From Saccharopolyspora elongata (lineage in GTDB: Bacteria > Actinomycetota > Actinomycetes > Mycobacteriales > Pseudonocardiaceae), in contig NZ_SMKW01000022.1 in assembly GCF_004348985.1 (NCBI RefSeq), forward strand, positions 1 to 64,000: a stretch of DNA of 64,000 nucleotides, given 5' to 3'. Positions within the stretch are counted from its first letter, which is position 1; every line of letters begins with the position of its first letter. Below are positions 1 through 8,425 of the stretch, in pieces. The notes beneath the pieces were generated by a model. The model had not been told where the DNA came from, made no database searches, and saw only the letters and a list, made by a program, of their open reading frames with translations. The position numbers were made by a program, and so were the translations under genes.

Positions 1-74
1 CGCGACCAGGTCTGGATCCATCGAAAACCCTGTTCCGCCCACCACTGATGATCACAGAAAGCAGGCCAGCCAGT

Positions 75-117
75 GTTCACGAGGTCCTGAGACACAAACT
101 GTTCACGAGGTCCTGAG
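75..117. repeat. Tandem 17-bp direct repeat, period 26
   Basis: GTTCACGAGGTCCTGAG occurs at 75-91 and again at 101-117 without a mismatch. Repeated short boxes of this kind are common at the ends of IS21/IS481-type elements or as regulator sites. No transposase is visible in the window beside it, so the role is open. Confidence 0.6.
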
Positions 118-168
118 CGAGGACAGGCCGTCATAGCAGCCATGACCACTCACGACCCGATGCCCCTC

Positions 169-216
169 GGTCGTGAGTGCCTATGGTCGTCATAGCAGCC
201 ACAGGCACTCACGACC
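169..216. terminator. Long stem-loop with 18-bp arms
   Basis: Left arm 169-186 pairs with right arm 199-216 at 17 of 18 positions, with a 12-base loop. The right arm plus loop is repeated in degenerate form at 129-159, which shares CGTCATAGCAGCCA and CACTCACGACCCG. There is no clear T-run, so it is either a bidirectional terminator-type hairpin or a repeated intergenic element. Confidence 0.5.
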
Positions 217-255
217 CGGAGGCACAGGCATCCCGCACAGAGCATGGAAAACGCT

Positions 256-283
256 CATTGAAATCGAAGGTTCGATTTCAATG
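256..283. repeat. A/T-rich perfect palindrome, copy 1 of a family
   Basis: Arms CATTGAAATCGAA and TTCGATTTCAATG are separated by GG. The following bases, GGAAATTGCGG, continue into the same sequence as the right arm of the palindrome at 31747-31800, sharing TTTCAATGGAAATTGCGG. It stands out against a 70% GC background. Confidence 0.7.
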
Positions 284-626
284 GAAATTGCGGCAACATC
301 GGCGATGATCCCGAGCAGGCGACCGGAAAGGGTGGGAAAATCGCCATGGCGTGCCGTCGTTTCTAGACGTGTTCCGACGTGCATTCAAGCCGGGTTCAAG
401 GGTGAACTTGACCGATCAAGTCGCTGGCTGGTGCTGTGTCCAGCGAAAAAAACGGTGGTCCCCAATGTTGCGTCGGGGAGCGAGGTGTACTCCGGGCCAG
501 GCACATCGCGTTCAGCGCGGACGCACGCATGCTGTCCGAGCTCCTCACCAGTACTTTCGCCGGCGACGCTCGCGCCAGCCAGCCGAACTGAACCTCGGGA
601 CGACGCCGACGTGCCTCGGTGGGGCA

Positions 627-2261
627 CTAGACGTCCTTGCGGACCGCGGTTCGGATTACCTTGCCCGTGGCGTTGCGCGGCAGCCGGTCGTGGGTGATCC
701 GCCACCGCGAGGGCACCTTGAAGTAGGCCAGCTGGTCCCGGGCGTAGTCGCGCAGCTCCTCCTCGGTGAGCCCGCAGCCGGGATCCGTGACCACCACCGC
801 GAACACCTCTTGGCCGAGGTCGGCGTGCGGGACGCCCAGCACAGCGCACTCCTGGACCTGCGGGTGCTCGGCGAGGACGCCCTCGATCTCCGCCGGGTAG
901 ACGTTCTCCCCGCCGCGGATGATCAGGTCCGAGCGCCGGCTGCTGAGCCGGAGCCTGCCCCGCTCGACCACCCCGATGTCGCCGGTGTGCAGCCACCGGT
1001 CTTCCCGGATGGTGTTGCTCGTCGCCTTCGGGTCGTTCCAGTAGCCGAGCATGTTGTAGGCGCTGCGGACGCACACCTCGCCCTCTTCGCCGTCCGGCAA
1101 GGGGATTCCGAGCGGGTCTCGGATCTCGAGCTGGACGCCGACGATCGGCCGGCCGAGGGTGCCCGGCGCCTCGGCGAGGTCCGCCGGGCTCGCGGCGGTG
1201 AGCGCCGTGCAGGTCTCGGTCATCCCGTAGCTGTCCACAAGGGACTTCTCCGCGAAGGGGAGCTTCTCCCGCAGGCGTTGCTTGAACGCCGTGGACGACG
1301 GCGCGGAGGCGAGGGAGAACGCGGTGAGGGCCGAGAGGTCGTACTTCGACACGTCGCCGTGCTCCAGCAACCGGTGGGCCTGGGTCGGCACCGCGCCCCA
1401 GTTGGTCACCCGCTCCCGCGCCACCAGGCCGAGCACCGCGTCCACGTCGAAAGCGCCCTGGTGCATGACGACGGTGCTGCCGGTCGCGAGTCTCGGCACC
1501 GCCAGGTTGTGCAGGCCGGCGATGTGGAACAGGGGCAGCGCCAGCAGGTATCGCCGGTCCTGCGGGGCGACCGGGTCGCGGAGCGCCGCGGCGAGGGCGT
1601 CGTTCATGCGGTGGTACTCGACGACCGAGCACACGTTGCGGTGCGAGTGGACGGCTCCCTTGGGGCGGCCGGACGTCCCGCTGGTGAACAGGACGATCGC
1701 GGGGTCGTCCTCGGCCACTTCCACGGCGGGCAGCGGCGCGCCCGCGTACCGCTGGACCAGGTCGCCGACCTGCCGCTCCATGCGGAGCAGCGGCACGGAG
1801 CCGCTCTCCAACAGGGCGGCGCGCTTGGCGTCGGCGACGATCACGCGCGGCTCGACGAGGCCGACGCCGTGGTCCAGCTCGCGGGCCGACCACCAGGCGT
1901 TGAACCCGACGGCGATGCCGCCCACGGCCATCGTGGCCCAGAACGCGAGGATCCATTCCGGCGTGTTGGCGGCGGCGATCGCGACCCGGTCGCCCTTGCC
2001 GACGCCGTACTCCTCGCGCAAGGCGGCGGCCAGCGCGGCGACCTGCTCGGCGTGCTCGCGGAAGGAGATCCGCCGGTCGGCGGTGACGATGTAGTCGCGG
2101 TCGCCGTGCGCGGCGGAGCCGGCGAGGATCTCGGCGAGCGACCCGGCCCGGTTCTTGAACACCGGCAGCCGCGCGCCGAGCACGTCTTCTTCGGCGAGTT
2201 CGAAAGCGCCGCCAGGCCCGGTCAGGGCGGTCATGACGGCAGCAGGTTCGGTCGTGCTCAT
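627..2261 (-). CDS. Acyl-CoA synthetase (AMP-forming)
   Basis: A 544-residue class I adenylate-forming enzyme that should activate a carboxylic acid to its CoA thioester through an acyl-AMP. The P-loop-like A3 motif [10 protein letters not shown] is at residues 193-202, YGMTE near 347, the LHTGD motif near 430 and the catalytic C-terminal lysine in RNATGK near 531. The ATG at 2261 is preferred over upstream starts because GGAGG lies a few bases before it and the homology starts there. It is divergent from the SDR at 2468 and shares a promoter with two operator-like repeats. Its closest relative in the window is the ligase at 17830. The substrate is probably a steroid side-chain or other branched acid, given the neighbours; this is inference. 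Confidence 0.88.
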   Translation of the reverse strand: MSTTEPAAVMTALTGPGGAFELAEEDVLGARLPVFKNRAGSLAEILAGSAAHGDRDYIVTADRRISFREHAEQVAALAAALREEYGVGKGDRVAIAAANTPEWILAFWATMAVGGIAVGFNAWWSARELDHGVGLVEPRVIVADAKRAALLESGSVPLLRMERQVGDLVQRYAGAPLPAVEVAEDDPAIVLFTSGTSGRPKGAVHSHRNVCSVVEYHRMNDALAAALRDPVAPQDRRYLLALPLFHIAGLHNLAVPRLATGSTVVMHQGAFDVDAVLGLVARERVTNWGAVPTQAHRLLEHGDVSKYDLSALTAFSLASAPSSTAFKQRLREKLPFAEKSLVDSYGMTETCTALTAASPADLAEAPGTLGRPIVGVQLEIRDPLGIPLPDGEEGEVCVRSAYNMLGYWNDPKATSNTIREDRWLHTGDIGVVERGRLRLSSRRSDLIIRGGENVYPAEIEGVLAEHPQVQECAVLGVPHADLGQEVFAVVVTDPGCGLTEEELRDYARDQLAYFKVPSRWRITHDRLPRNATGKVIRTAVRKDV

Positions 2262-2342
2262 GTGTGGCGTTCCTCCAGCTGCTGACCGGGACGTTGAGCG
2301 CATCAAATCGTGCGGCGCCCGGTGCGGACAACAGGCGCAGGT

Positions 2343-2389
2343 TTCCGTTCATCGGGACCCTCGCTTGCCCGTCCTCCCGCTGAGCGGGA
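2343..2389. promoter_or_regulatory. Pair of operator-like palindromes in divergent promoter
   Basis: TCCCGCTGAGCGGGA (2375-2389) is a perfect 7-bp inverted repeat around one base. An inverted, two-mismatch copy lies at 2343-2357; its complement reads TCCCGATGAACGGAA. The centres are 32 bp apart, about three helical turns. A third copy sits at 3238-3252 before the OYE gene. The layout suggests one regulator controlling the ligase, the SDR and the downstream operon. Confidence 0.55.
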
Positions 2390-2467
2390 CGGTCCGCTCG
2401 GCTCCGCCGCGATCCGCCCCACTGTGTGCGGGGCAGGCGCAGCACACGTCGATCTGGGAGTCGCCGC

Positions 2468-3229
2468 ATGGGCATCTTGCACGGCAAGGTCGCACTGGTC
2501 ACCGGGGCAGGGCAAGGCGTCGGGCAGGGCATCGCGCTCGCACTGGCCGGGGAGGGCGCGTCCGTGGCGGTGGTCGGCCGCACCGAGGCGAAGCTGAGCG
2601 CCACCTGCGAGCTGATCCGCGAACGCGGCGCCGAGGCCACGCCGTTCACGGTCGACGTGGCGGACACCGCCGCCATCCCGCCGCTGGTGGAGCAGGTCGT
2701 CCGCACGCTGGGCGGCGTCGACGTGCTCGTCAACAACGCCTACACCGGACACTTCGGGCCGCTGCTGTCGATGAGCGACGACGACTTCCAGCGGGGTTTC
2801 CGGACCGCGCCGTTCGCCGCCTTCGCCTTCATGAAGGCGTGCCACCCGCACATGAAGGCCCGCGGCGGCGGCTCCATCGTCAACCTCGTCACCTCCGCGA
2901 TGGTGCGCTGGGATCCCACGACCTACGGCGCGTACGCCGCGGCGAAGCAGGCCCTCCGCTCGCTCACCCGGACCGCGGCGGCGGAGTGGGGGCGCGACGG
3001 GATCCGCGCGAACTCCATCGCGCCCCACGCCCTGTCCCCGGGGCTGGAGGCGTGGGTGGCGAGGAACCCGGAGGAGGCCGCCGAATTCGTCAAGTCCATC
3101 CCGCTCGGCCGCATCGGCGAGTGCGAGGCGGACATCGGGCGCGCGGTCGTCGCCCTGGTCGGCCCGGACATGCGCTACCTGACCGGTGCCACCGTGCCCC
3201 TCGACGGCGGCCAGGCCTTCTTCGGGTGA
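2468..3229 (+). CDS. Short-chain dehydrogenase/reductase
   Basis: A 253-residue classical SDR. The TGxxxGxG cofactor motif is at residues 12-19, the NNA motif at 89-91, and the catalytic triad reads Ser143, Tyr156, Lys160. It should interconvert a hydroxyl and a ketone using NAD(P). The ATG at 2468 is chosen because the Rossmann fold begins directly after it; the ribosome site is weak. It heads a run of plus-strand genes of steroid side-chain degradation, so an hydroxyacyl-CoA or hydroxysteroid substrate is likely, though the residues do not show which. Confidence 0.85.
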   Translation: MGILHGKVALVTGAGQGVGQGIALALAGEGASVAVVGRTEAKLSATCELIRERGAEATPFTVDVADTAAIPPLVEQVVRTLGGVDVLVNNAYTGHFGPLLSMSDDDFQRGFRTAPFAAFAFMKACHPHMKARGGGSIVNLVTSAMVRWDPTTYGAYAAAKQALRSLTRTAAAEWGRDGIRANSIAPHALSPGLEAWVARNPEEAAEFVKSIPLGRIGECEADIGRAVVALVGPDMRYLTGATVPLDGGQAFFG

Positions 3230-3237
3230 CCAGGCCC

Positions 3238-3252
3238 TCCCGATGAGCGGGA
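3238..3252. promoter_or_regulatory. Third copy of the TCCCGMTGARCGGGA operator
   Basis: TCCCGATGAGCGGGA differs at one base from the perfect palindrome at 2375-2389. It begins eight bases after the SDR stop codon and 64 bases before the OYE-family start, so it could set a second regulated promoter inside the gene run. Confidence 0.5.
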
Positions 3253-3315
3253 CAGCCGGGGTGCGGGACCTCCCCGGCGACCTACCGTCCGCGCAGAAAC
3301 CGAACAGGAGCTTTC

Positions 3316-4548
3316 GTGACCACCACCGACAGGACCGTTCCGGACGTCTTCAGTCCCGGCAGGATCGGCCCCCTGACCCTCCGGAACCGGACCATCAAGG
3401 CCGCCACCTACGAAGGTCTCAGCCACAAGGGCAGGGTCACCCGGGATCTCGTCGACTTCCACGTCCGGCACGCGGCCGGCGGCGTGGGCATGACCACGGT
3501 CGCCTACTGCGCGGTGTCTCCCGAAGGGCGTACCGACCGGCACCAGATCCTGTGGACCCCGGAATCGCTGCCGGGCCTGCAGAAGCTCACCGCCGCGGTC
3601 CACGCCGAGGGCGCCGCCGCGTCGGCGCAGATCGGGCACGGCGGCCCGGTCGCAAACCCCAAGGGCAACGGCGCGCCCGCGCTGTCGCCGAGCCGGCACT
3701 TCCACAAGACCACGCTCAGCTTCGCCAAGGAGGCCACGCGGGACGATCTGCGCCGCATCGTGCGGGATCACGCCCGGGCGGCGCGCATGGCCATCGAGGC
3801 GGGCTTCGACGCGGTCGAGGTGCACCTGGGCCACAACTACCTGGCCAGCTCCTTCCTGAGCCCGAAGCTCAACCACCGCACCGATTCCTACGGCGGGAGC
3901 CTGGAGAACCGGGCGCGGTTCGCGCGGGAGATCATGACGGCAGTCCGCGAGGCCGTCGGCGACCGGATCGCGATCATCGCCAAGATGAACATGGAAGACG
4001 GCGTGCCGGGCGGCTTCTGGCTCGACGAGGCGATCGCGGTGACCCGCTGGCTGGAGTCCGACGGCACGGTCGACGCCCTGGAGATGACCGCGGGCAGCTC
4101 GCTGAGCAACCCCATGTACCTGTTCAAGGGCGACGCGCCGCTGGAGGCGTTCGCCGACGTCATGCCCCAGCCCATCAAGCTCGGCGTGAAGCTCGTCGGG
4201 AACAAGGTGCTGCGGGAGTACCCCTACCGGGACGGTTACCTGCTCGAGGACGCCCGCCAGATCCGGGCCGCCGTCGAGCTGCCGATGATCCTGCTCGGCG
4301 GCATCACGAACCGGGGGATCATGGACCAGGCGATGGCCGAGGGCTTCGAGTTCGTCGCGATGGCCCGCGCCCTGCTCCGCGAGCCCGACCTGGTGAACCG
4401 GATCGAGGCCGACGCCGGCGTCCGGTCGCTGTGCAACCACAACAACCGTTGCATGCCAACGAACTTCACCGGCACACGCTGCGTCCTGGTCGACCGGAGC
4501 ACCACGCGCTCCGCGACCTGGGGCACCGAGGCCGGTTACGTCTCCTGA
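3316..4548 (+). CDS. OYE-family NADH:flavin oxidoreductase
   Basis: A 410-residue TIM-barrel flavoprotein of the old yellow enzyme / 2,4-dienoyl-CoA reductase family, single barrel domain only. The FMN-binding start (FSPGRIGPLTLRNR, about residues 12-25), the HxxN-type pair in HLGHNYL and the SPKLNHRTDSYGGSLENR family signature (about 190-207) are all visible. The fused Fe-S and NAD domains of the long dienoyl-CoA reductases are absent. It starts at GTG with CAGGAG eight bases before it. It should reduce or isomerise an activated double bond. Placed between an SDR and a steroid-CoA ligase, it probably acts on an unsaturated ring or side chain; this is inference. Confidence 0.85.
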   Translation: MTTTDRTVPDVFSPGRIGPLTLRNRTIKAATYEGLSHKGRVTRDLVDFHVRHAAGGVGMTTVAYCAVSPEGRTDRHQILWTPESLPGLQKLTAAVHAEGAAASAQIGHGGPVANPKGNGAPALSPSRHFHKTTLSFAKEATRDDLRRIVRDHARAARMAIEAGFDAVEVHLGHNYLASSFLSPKLNHRTDSYGGSLENRARFAREIMTAVREAVGDRIAIIAKMNMEDGVPGGFWLDEAIAVTRWLESDGTVDALEMTAGSSLSNPMYLFKGDAPLEAFADVMPQPIKLGVKLVGNKVLREYPYRDGYLLEDARQIRAAVELPMILLGGITNRGIMDQAMAEGFEFVAMARALLREPDLVNRIEADAGVRSLCNHNNRCMPTNFTGTRCVLVDRSTTRSATWGTEAGYVS

Positions 4549-4562
4549 AGCGGCGAGGACCG

Positions 4563-6224
4563 ATGACCGAGCGACGAGAGACCATCGCCGACCTGCTGCT
4601 CGACCGGATCGGCGACCACCGTCCGGGGCTTCGCTCCCGGGAGCGGACCTGGACCTGGGACGAGGTCGTGCGGGACAGCGCCGTCCGCGCCGACCTGTTG
4701 CGGCGGCTGCGCGACGAGGACCGGCCGTTCCACGTCGGGATCCTCCTGGACAACGTCCCGGAGTTCATCCTCTGGCTGGGCGCCGCGGCGCTCAGCGGGG
4801 CGACGGTGGTGGGCATCAACCCCACCCGCCGCGGCGCCTACCTGGAGGAGGAGGTGCGCAACACCGATCTCCAGCTGGTGGTGTCCGACGCGGCGGGGCT
4901 GGAGATCCTCGACGGCCTCGACATCGGCGTGGCGCGGGACCGCTTCCTGCTCGTGGATTCGGCGGAGTACGCCGAGCAGCTCCCGAGCCGGCCCGAACCG
5001 GCCAAGGACCCGTCGGTCACGGCCGCGACCCGGATGCTGCTGCTGTTCACCTCCGGGACCACCGGCGCGTCGAAGGCCGCGATCTGCTCCCAGGGGCGGC
5101 TCGTCGGGCTGGCGTACCAGAACACCGCGAAGTACCGCATCGGCCGCGACGACGTCTGCTACTGCTGCATGCCGCTGTTCCACGGCAACGCGCTGATGGC
5201 CCTCTGGGCGCCCGCCCTGCTCGCGGGGGCGTGCGTCGTGCTCACGCCGAAGTTCACCGCGTCGGGGTTCCTGGACGACGTTCGCCATTACGGCGCAACG
5301 TACTTCACCTACGTCGGCAAGGCGCTGGGCTACATCCTCGGCCAGCCGGAACGACCGGACGACGCCGACAACACGCTGACGCACGGCTTCGGCACCGAGG
5401 CGTCGCCGGAGGACCAGGCCGAGTTCAAGCGCCGCTTCGCGGCGACGCTGTACGAGGGCTACGGGTCCAGCGAAGGCGCCGGGATGATCAACCAGGCCCC
5501 GGACGGGCCGCCCGCGGCGCTCGGGGTGCCCGCGCACGCGGGAGTCCGCGTCGTCAACCCGGAGACCCGCGAGACCTGTCCGCCCGCGAATCTGGACGAG
5601 CACGGCAGGGTGCTCAACGCCGAGCTCGCCATCGGCGAGATCGTCAACACCGAGGGCGCCGCGAAGTTCGAGGGCTACTACAAGAATCCGGCGGCCAACG
5701 CCGAGCGGGTGCGCCACGGCTGGTACTGGACCGGCGACCTCGGGTACGTCGATCCGGCGGGCTACTTCTACTTCGCCGGCCGCTCGGGCGACTGGATCCG
5801 GGTGGACGGCGAGAACATCTCCGCGCTGCTGACCGAGCGGATCCTGCGCCGCCACCCCGATGTCGTCGCCGCCGGCGTCTTCGCGGTGCCCGACCCGCGC
5901 TCGGGCGACCAGGTGATGGCGGCCGTCGAGATCCCCGAGCGGATGAGCTTCGAGGGCCTCGGACTGCCGGATTTCCTCGCGGGGCAAGAAGATCTGGGCG
6001 CCAAGGGCGCGCCGCGCTACATCCGCGTGTCGCACCAGCTGCCCACGACCGGCTCTAACAAGCTCCGCAAGAAGGAGATGCAGGCCGACGGCTGGCGGAC
6101 CACCGACGACGTGTACTGGTGGGCCGGTCGCGGCGAGCCGTCGTACGAGCTGATGACCGCGGCGGACAAGGAATCCCTCCGCGAGCAGTTCACCGCGAAC
6201 GGCCGGCTGCGCTTCCTGCCTTGA
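4563..6224 (+). CDS. Steroid-type acyl-CoA ligase, FadD17-like
   Basis: A 553-residue AMP-forming ligase starting at the ATG 14 bases after the OYE stop, although the frame is open far upstream. The ATP motif TSGTTGASK is near residue 162, GYGSSE near 300 and TGDLGYV near 388. The N-terminal half, with its LLDNVPEF and GINPTRRG motifs, is close to mycobacterial FadD17, which activates steroid acids with five- to eight-carbon side chains. Its place directly before FadE29-ChsH2-FadE28-ChsH1-Ltp2 homologues supports side-chain activation of a sterol or bile-acid-type compound. The family match is by recognition, not a search. Confidence 0.82.
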   Translation: MTERRETIADLLLDRIGDHRPGLRSRERTWTWDEVVRDSAVRADLLRRLRDEDRPFHVGILLDNVPEFILWLGAAALSGATVVGINPTRRGAYLEEEVRNTDLQLVVSDAAGLEILDGLDIGVARDRFLLVDSAEYAEQLPSRPEPAKDPSVTAATRMLLLFTSGTTGASKAAICSQGRLVGLAYQNTAKYRIGRDDVCYCCMPLFHGNALMALWAPALLAGACVVLTPKFTASGFLDDVRHYGATYFTYVGKALGYILGQPERPDDADNTLTHGFGTEASPEDQAEFKRRFAATLYEGYGSSEGAGMINQAPDGPPAALGVPAHAGVRVVNPETRETCPPANLDEHGRVLNAELAIGEIVNTEGAAKFEGYYKNPAANAERVRHGWYWTGDLGYVDPAGYFYFAGRSGDWIRVDGENISALLTERILRRHPDVVAAGVFAVPDPRSGDQVMAAVEIPERMSFEGLGLPDFLAGQEDLGAKGAPRYIRVSHQLPTTGSNKLRKKEMQADGWRTTDDVYWWAGRGEPSYELMTAADKESLREQFTANGRLRFLP

Positions 6225-6284
6225 CCGCAAGGACTTCCGCCGCTGCACCACCGGCCGCACAGAGCCCAGGAACGAGGACTCCCG

Positions 6285-7451
6285 ATGGATTTGCGCGAGA
6301 CACCCGAGCAGCGCCGGCTCCGGCAGGAGCTGCGCGGCTACTTCGCAGGGCTGCTGCCCGCGGACCAACGCAGACGAGTGGGGGAGGAGGGCGTCGGCGG
6401 GGACAGGTTCCGGAAGGTCGTCAAGATGCTCGGCCGCGACGGCTGGCTGGGCATCGGGTGGCCGCGCGAGTACGGCGGCCAGGGCCGGTCGGTCGAGGAG
6501 CAGTACGTCTTCTTCGACGAGGTGCAGCGCGCCGGGCTGCCGTTCCCGTTCGTCACGGTGAACACCGTCGGCCCGACGCTGATGGAGTACGGCACGGAGG
6601 AGCAGAAGAAGGCGTACCTGCCCGGAATCCTCAGCGGCGACGTCGTCTTCGCCATCGGCTACACCGAACCCGACGCGGGCACCGACCTCGCCTCGCTGAA
6701 GACCCGGGCGGTGCGCGACGGCGACGAGTACGTGGTCAACGGTCAGAAGATCTTCACCTCGGGCGCGAACACCGCGGACTACGTCTGGCTCGCGGCCCGC
6801 ACCAATGCGGAAGCGCCCAAGCACAAGGGAATCTCGATCCTGATCGTGCCGACCAGCGCCCCGGGCTTCTCCTGGAGCCCGATCCAGGCCGTCGGCGGCA
6901 TGGTGGTCACCGCCACCTACTACAGCGACATCCGCGTCCCGGCCGGCGACGTCGTCAGCGCGGTCGACGGCGGATGGCGGCTGATCACCGCCCAGCTCAA
7001 CCACGAGCGCATCGGCCTGGCCGCGCTCGGCGGGCGGATGATCCAGCTCTGGGAGCAGGTGCTGGCCTGGGCGAAGCGCACCGGGGTCGCCGAAAAGCCC
7101 TGGGTGCGGCGGGAAATGGCCCGGACCTACGCCAAGCTCGAAGCGATGCGCCTGATGAACTGGAAGATGACCACGGCCGTCGCGGAAGGCGCGCTGACCG
7201 GCGCGACCGCCGGTGCCGTGAAGGCGTACGGCACCGAGACCCACATCGACGTCCAGCGGACGCTGACCCAGGTGCTCGGCGCGGCCGGCCGGATCCGCCC
7301 GGATTCGCCGGCGGCCGTGCTCGGCGGGCAGATCGAGCAACTTTCCAGGCAGGGCATCGTCAACACCTTCGGTGGCGGCGTGAACGAGGTGCTGCGCGAC
7401 ATGGTCGCCACCCAGGGCCTCGGCCTGCCCCGGGCGAAGAGGGGCGCATGA
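6285..7451 (+). CDS. Acyl-CoA dehydrogenase, ChsE2/FadE29-like
   Basis: A 388-residue acyl-CoA dehydrogenase with the family's FAD/substrate motif YTEPDAGTD (about 125-133) and the NGQKIFTSG segment. In Mycobacterium FadE28 and FadE29 form an alpha2-beta2 enzyme (ChsE1-ChsE2) that dehydrogenates the three-carbon side chain of 3-oxo-4-pregnene-20-carboxyl-CoA. Length, order and the second dehydrogenase at 8426 match that arrangement. The stop overlaps the next start (ATGA). It probably works only with its partner. Which subunit carries the catalytic base was not resolved here. Confidence 0.82.
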   Translation: MDLRETPEQRRLRQELRGYFAGLLPADQRRRVGEEGVGGDRFRKVVKMLGRDGWLGIGWPREYGGQGRSVEEQYVFFDEVQRAGLPFPFVTVNTVGPTLMEYGTEEQKKAYLPGILSGDVVFAIGYTEPDAGTDLASLKTRAVRDGDEYVVNGQKIFTSGANTADYVWLAARTNAEAPKHKGISILIVPTSAPGFSWSPIQAVGGMVVTATYYSDIRVPAGDVVSAVDGGWRLITAQLNHERIGLAALGGRMIQLWEQVLAWAKRTGVAEKPWVRREMARTYAKLEAMRLMNWKMTTAVAEGALTGATAGAVKAYGTETHIDVQRTLTQVLGAAGRIRPDSPAAVLGGQIEQLSRQGIVNTFGGGVNEVLRDMVATQGLGLPRAKRGA

Positions 7452-8401
7452 GCGACGAGCAGATGACCCCGGAGGCGGCGTACGAGCAGCGCCTCCAGGC
7501 CTACGAGGGGCGCGTCCTCGTGCCGGGCAGGCCGGGCCAGGACCCGGTCAACGTGCCGATGATCCGTCACTGGGTCGAGGCGATGGGCGACGCCAACCCG
7601 GTCTACCTCTCGGCCGAGGCCGCGCGGGCCACGGGCCGCGACGGCGTCGTCGCCCCGGCCTCGATGGTGCAGGCGTGGACCATGCGGGGCTACGCCGCCA
7701 CCACGGCACCGGAGGCGAGCGATCCGACTCCCTTCGACGAACTCGTCGCCCTGCTCGCGGAGGGCGGCTACACCTCGGTGGTGGCCACCGACTCCGAGTT
7801 CGAGTTCCACCGCGAGCTCGTGCCCGGCGACGAGATCAGCACTGAGGAGGTCGTGGAGTCGATCTCCCCGGAGAAGCGCACCGGGCTCGGCGCGGGGCGG
7901 TTCGTCACCACGGTGCGCACCTACCGCGACGCGAGCGGAACCGCGGTGGCGACCCAGAAGTGGCGCACCCTGCGGTTCCGGCCCGCGGCGAAGAAGGCGC
8001 TGCGGCCCCGGCCCGCCGTGAACCAGGACAACGAGTTCTGGTTCGCCGCGGCGAAGGAGAAGCGGCTGGTCGTCCAGCGGTGCCGGTCCTGCGAGACCCT
8101 GCGCCACCCGCCCGGCCCGTGCTGCCCGCACTGCCAGTCCTTCGACTGGGACACCGTGACGGCATCCGGGCGCGGCACCGTCTACAGCTACGTGGTCGCG
8201 CACCACCCGCCGCACCCGGCGTTCGAGTACCCGCTGCTGATCGCGGTCGTCGAACTGGCGGAGGGCACCCGGCTGATCACCAACCTGGTGGGCGTGGCGC
8301 CGGACGATGTCGCCATCGGCATGCTGGTCCGCCTCGACTGGCTCGAAGCGGACCCGCAGCTGACGCTGCCCGTGTTCCGCCCCGCGACCGACCGGCCCTG
8401 A
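7448..8401 (+). CDS. chsH2: ChsH2-like MaoC/DUF35 fusion
   Basis: A 317-residue fusion: a MaoC-type hot-dog domain (about 1-175, with GDANPVY near 47) followed by a DUF35 domain. The DUF35 part has a rubredoxin-like zinc knuckle with two CxxC pairs, the first CRSC at about 214-217 and the second CPHC about fifteen residues later. In Mycobacterium ChsH2 pairs with ChsH1 to hydrate the C22 enoyl-CoA, and its DUF35 domain docks to Ltp2 to form the side-chain aldolase. Both partners follow within 2 kb. The ATG overlaps the preceding stop, so translation is coupled. Confidence 0.85.
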   Translation: MSDEQMTPEAAYEQRLQAYEGRVLVPGRPGQDPVNVPMIRHWVEAMGDANPVYLSAEAARATGRDGVVAPASMVQAWTMRGYAATTAPEASDPTPFDELVALLAEGGYTSVVATDSEFEFHRELVPGDEISTEEVVESISPEKRTGLGAGRFVTTVRTYRDASGTAVATQKWRTLRFRPAAKKALRPRPAVNQDNEFWFAAAKEKRLVVQRCRSCETLRHPPGPCCPHCQSFDWDTVTASGRGTVYSYVVAHHPPHPAFEYPLLIAVVELAEGTRLITNLVGVAPDDVAIGMLVRLDWLEADPQLTLPVFRPATDRP

Positions 8402-8425
8402 CCGGCAGGAGAAGGAGAACCCCGA

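Larger units (their letters stand above)
1..626. other. Gene-poor left end with repeats and stem-loops
   Basis: No convincing gene was found in this 626-base stretch. The open frames here are shadows or run out of the neighbouring ligase. It holds a 17-base direct repeat (75-117), a near-duplicated 30-base segment with a long stem-loop (129-218) and an A/T-rich palindrome (256-283). On the minus strand an ATG at base 22 opens a frame that leaves the window, so a gene may start there, but only seven residues are visible. The tandem repeats next to that frame would suit the end of an insertion sequence; this is inference. Confidence 0.5.

Noticed and set aside
75-117. Short CRISPR-like array
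   Set aside because: Only two units with a 9-base spacer and no cas genes.
385-2736. 783-codon minus-strand frame overlapping the acyl-CoA ligase
   Set aside because: Arg/Pro-rich shadow of the ligase in another frame; the ligase motifs are in the frame 627-2261.
4536-7340. 934-codon open frame antisense to the steroid ligase and FadE29-like genes
   Set aside because: It mirrors third-position GC of the real genes on the other strand and shows no motif or ribosome site.
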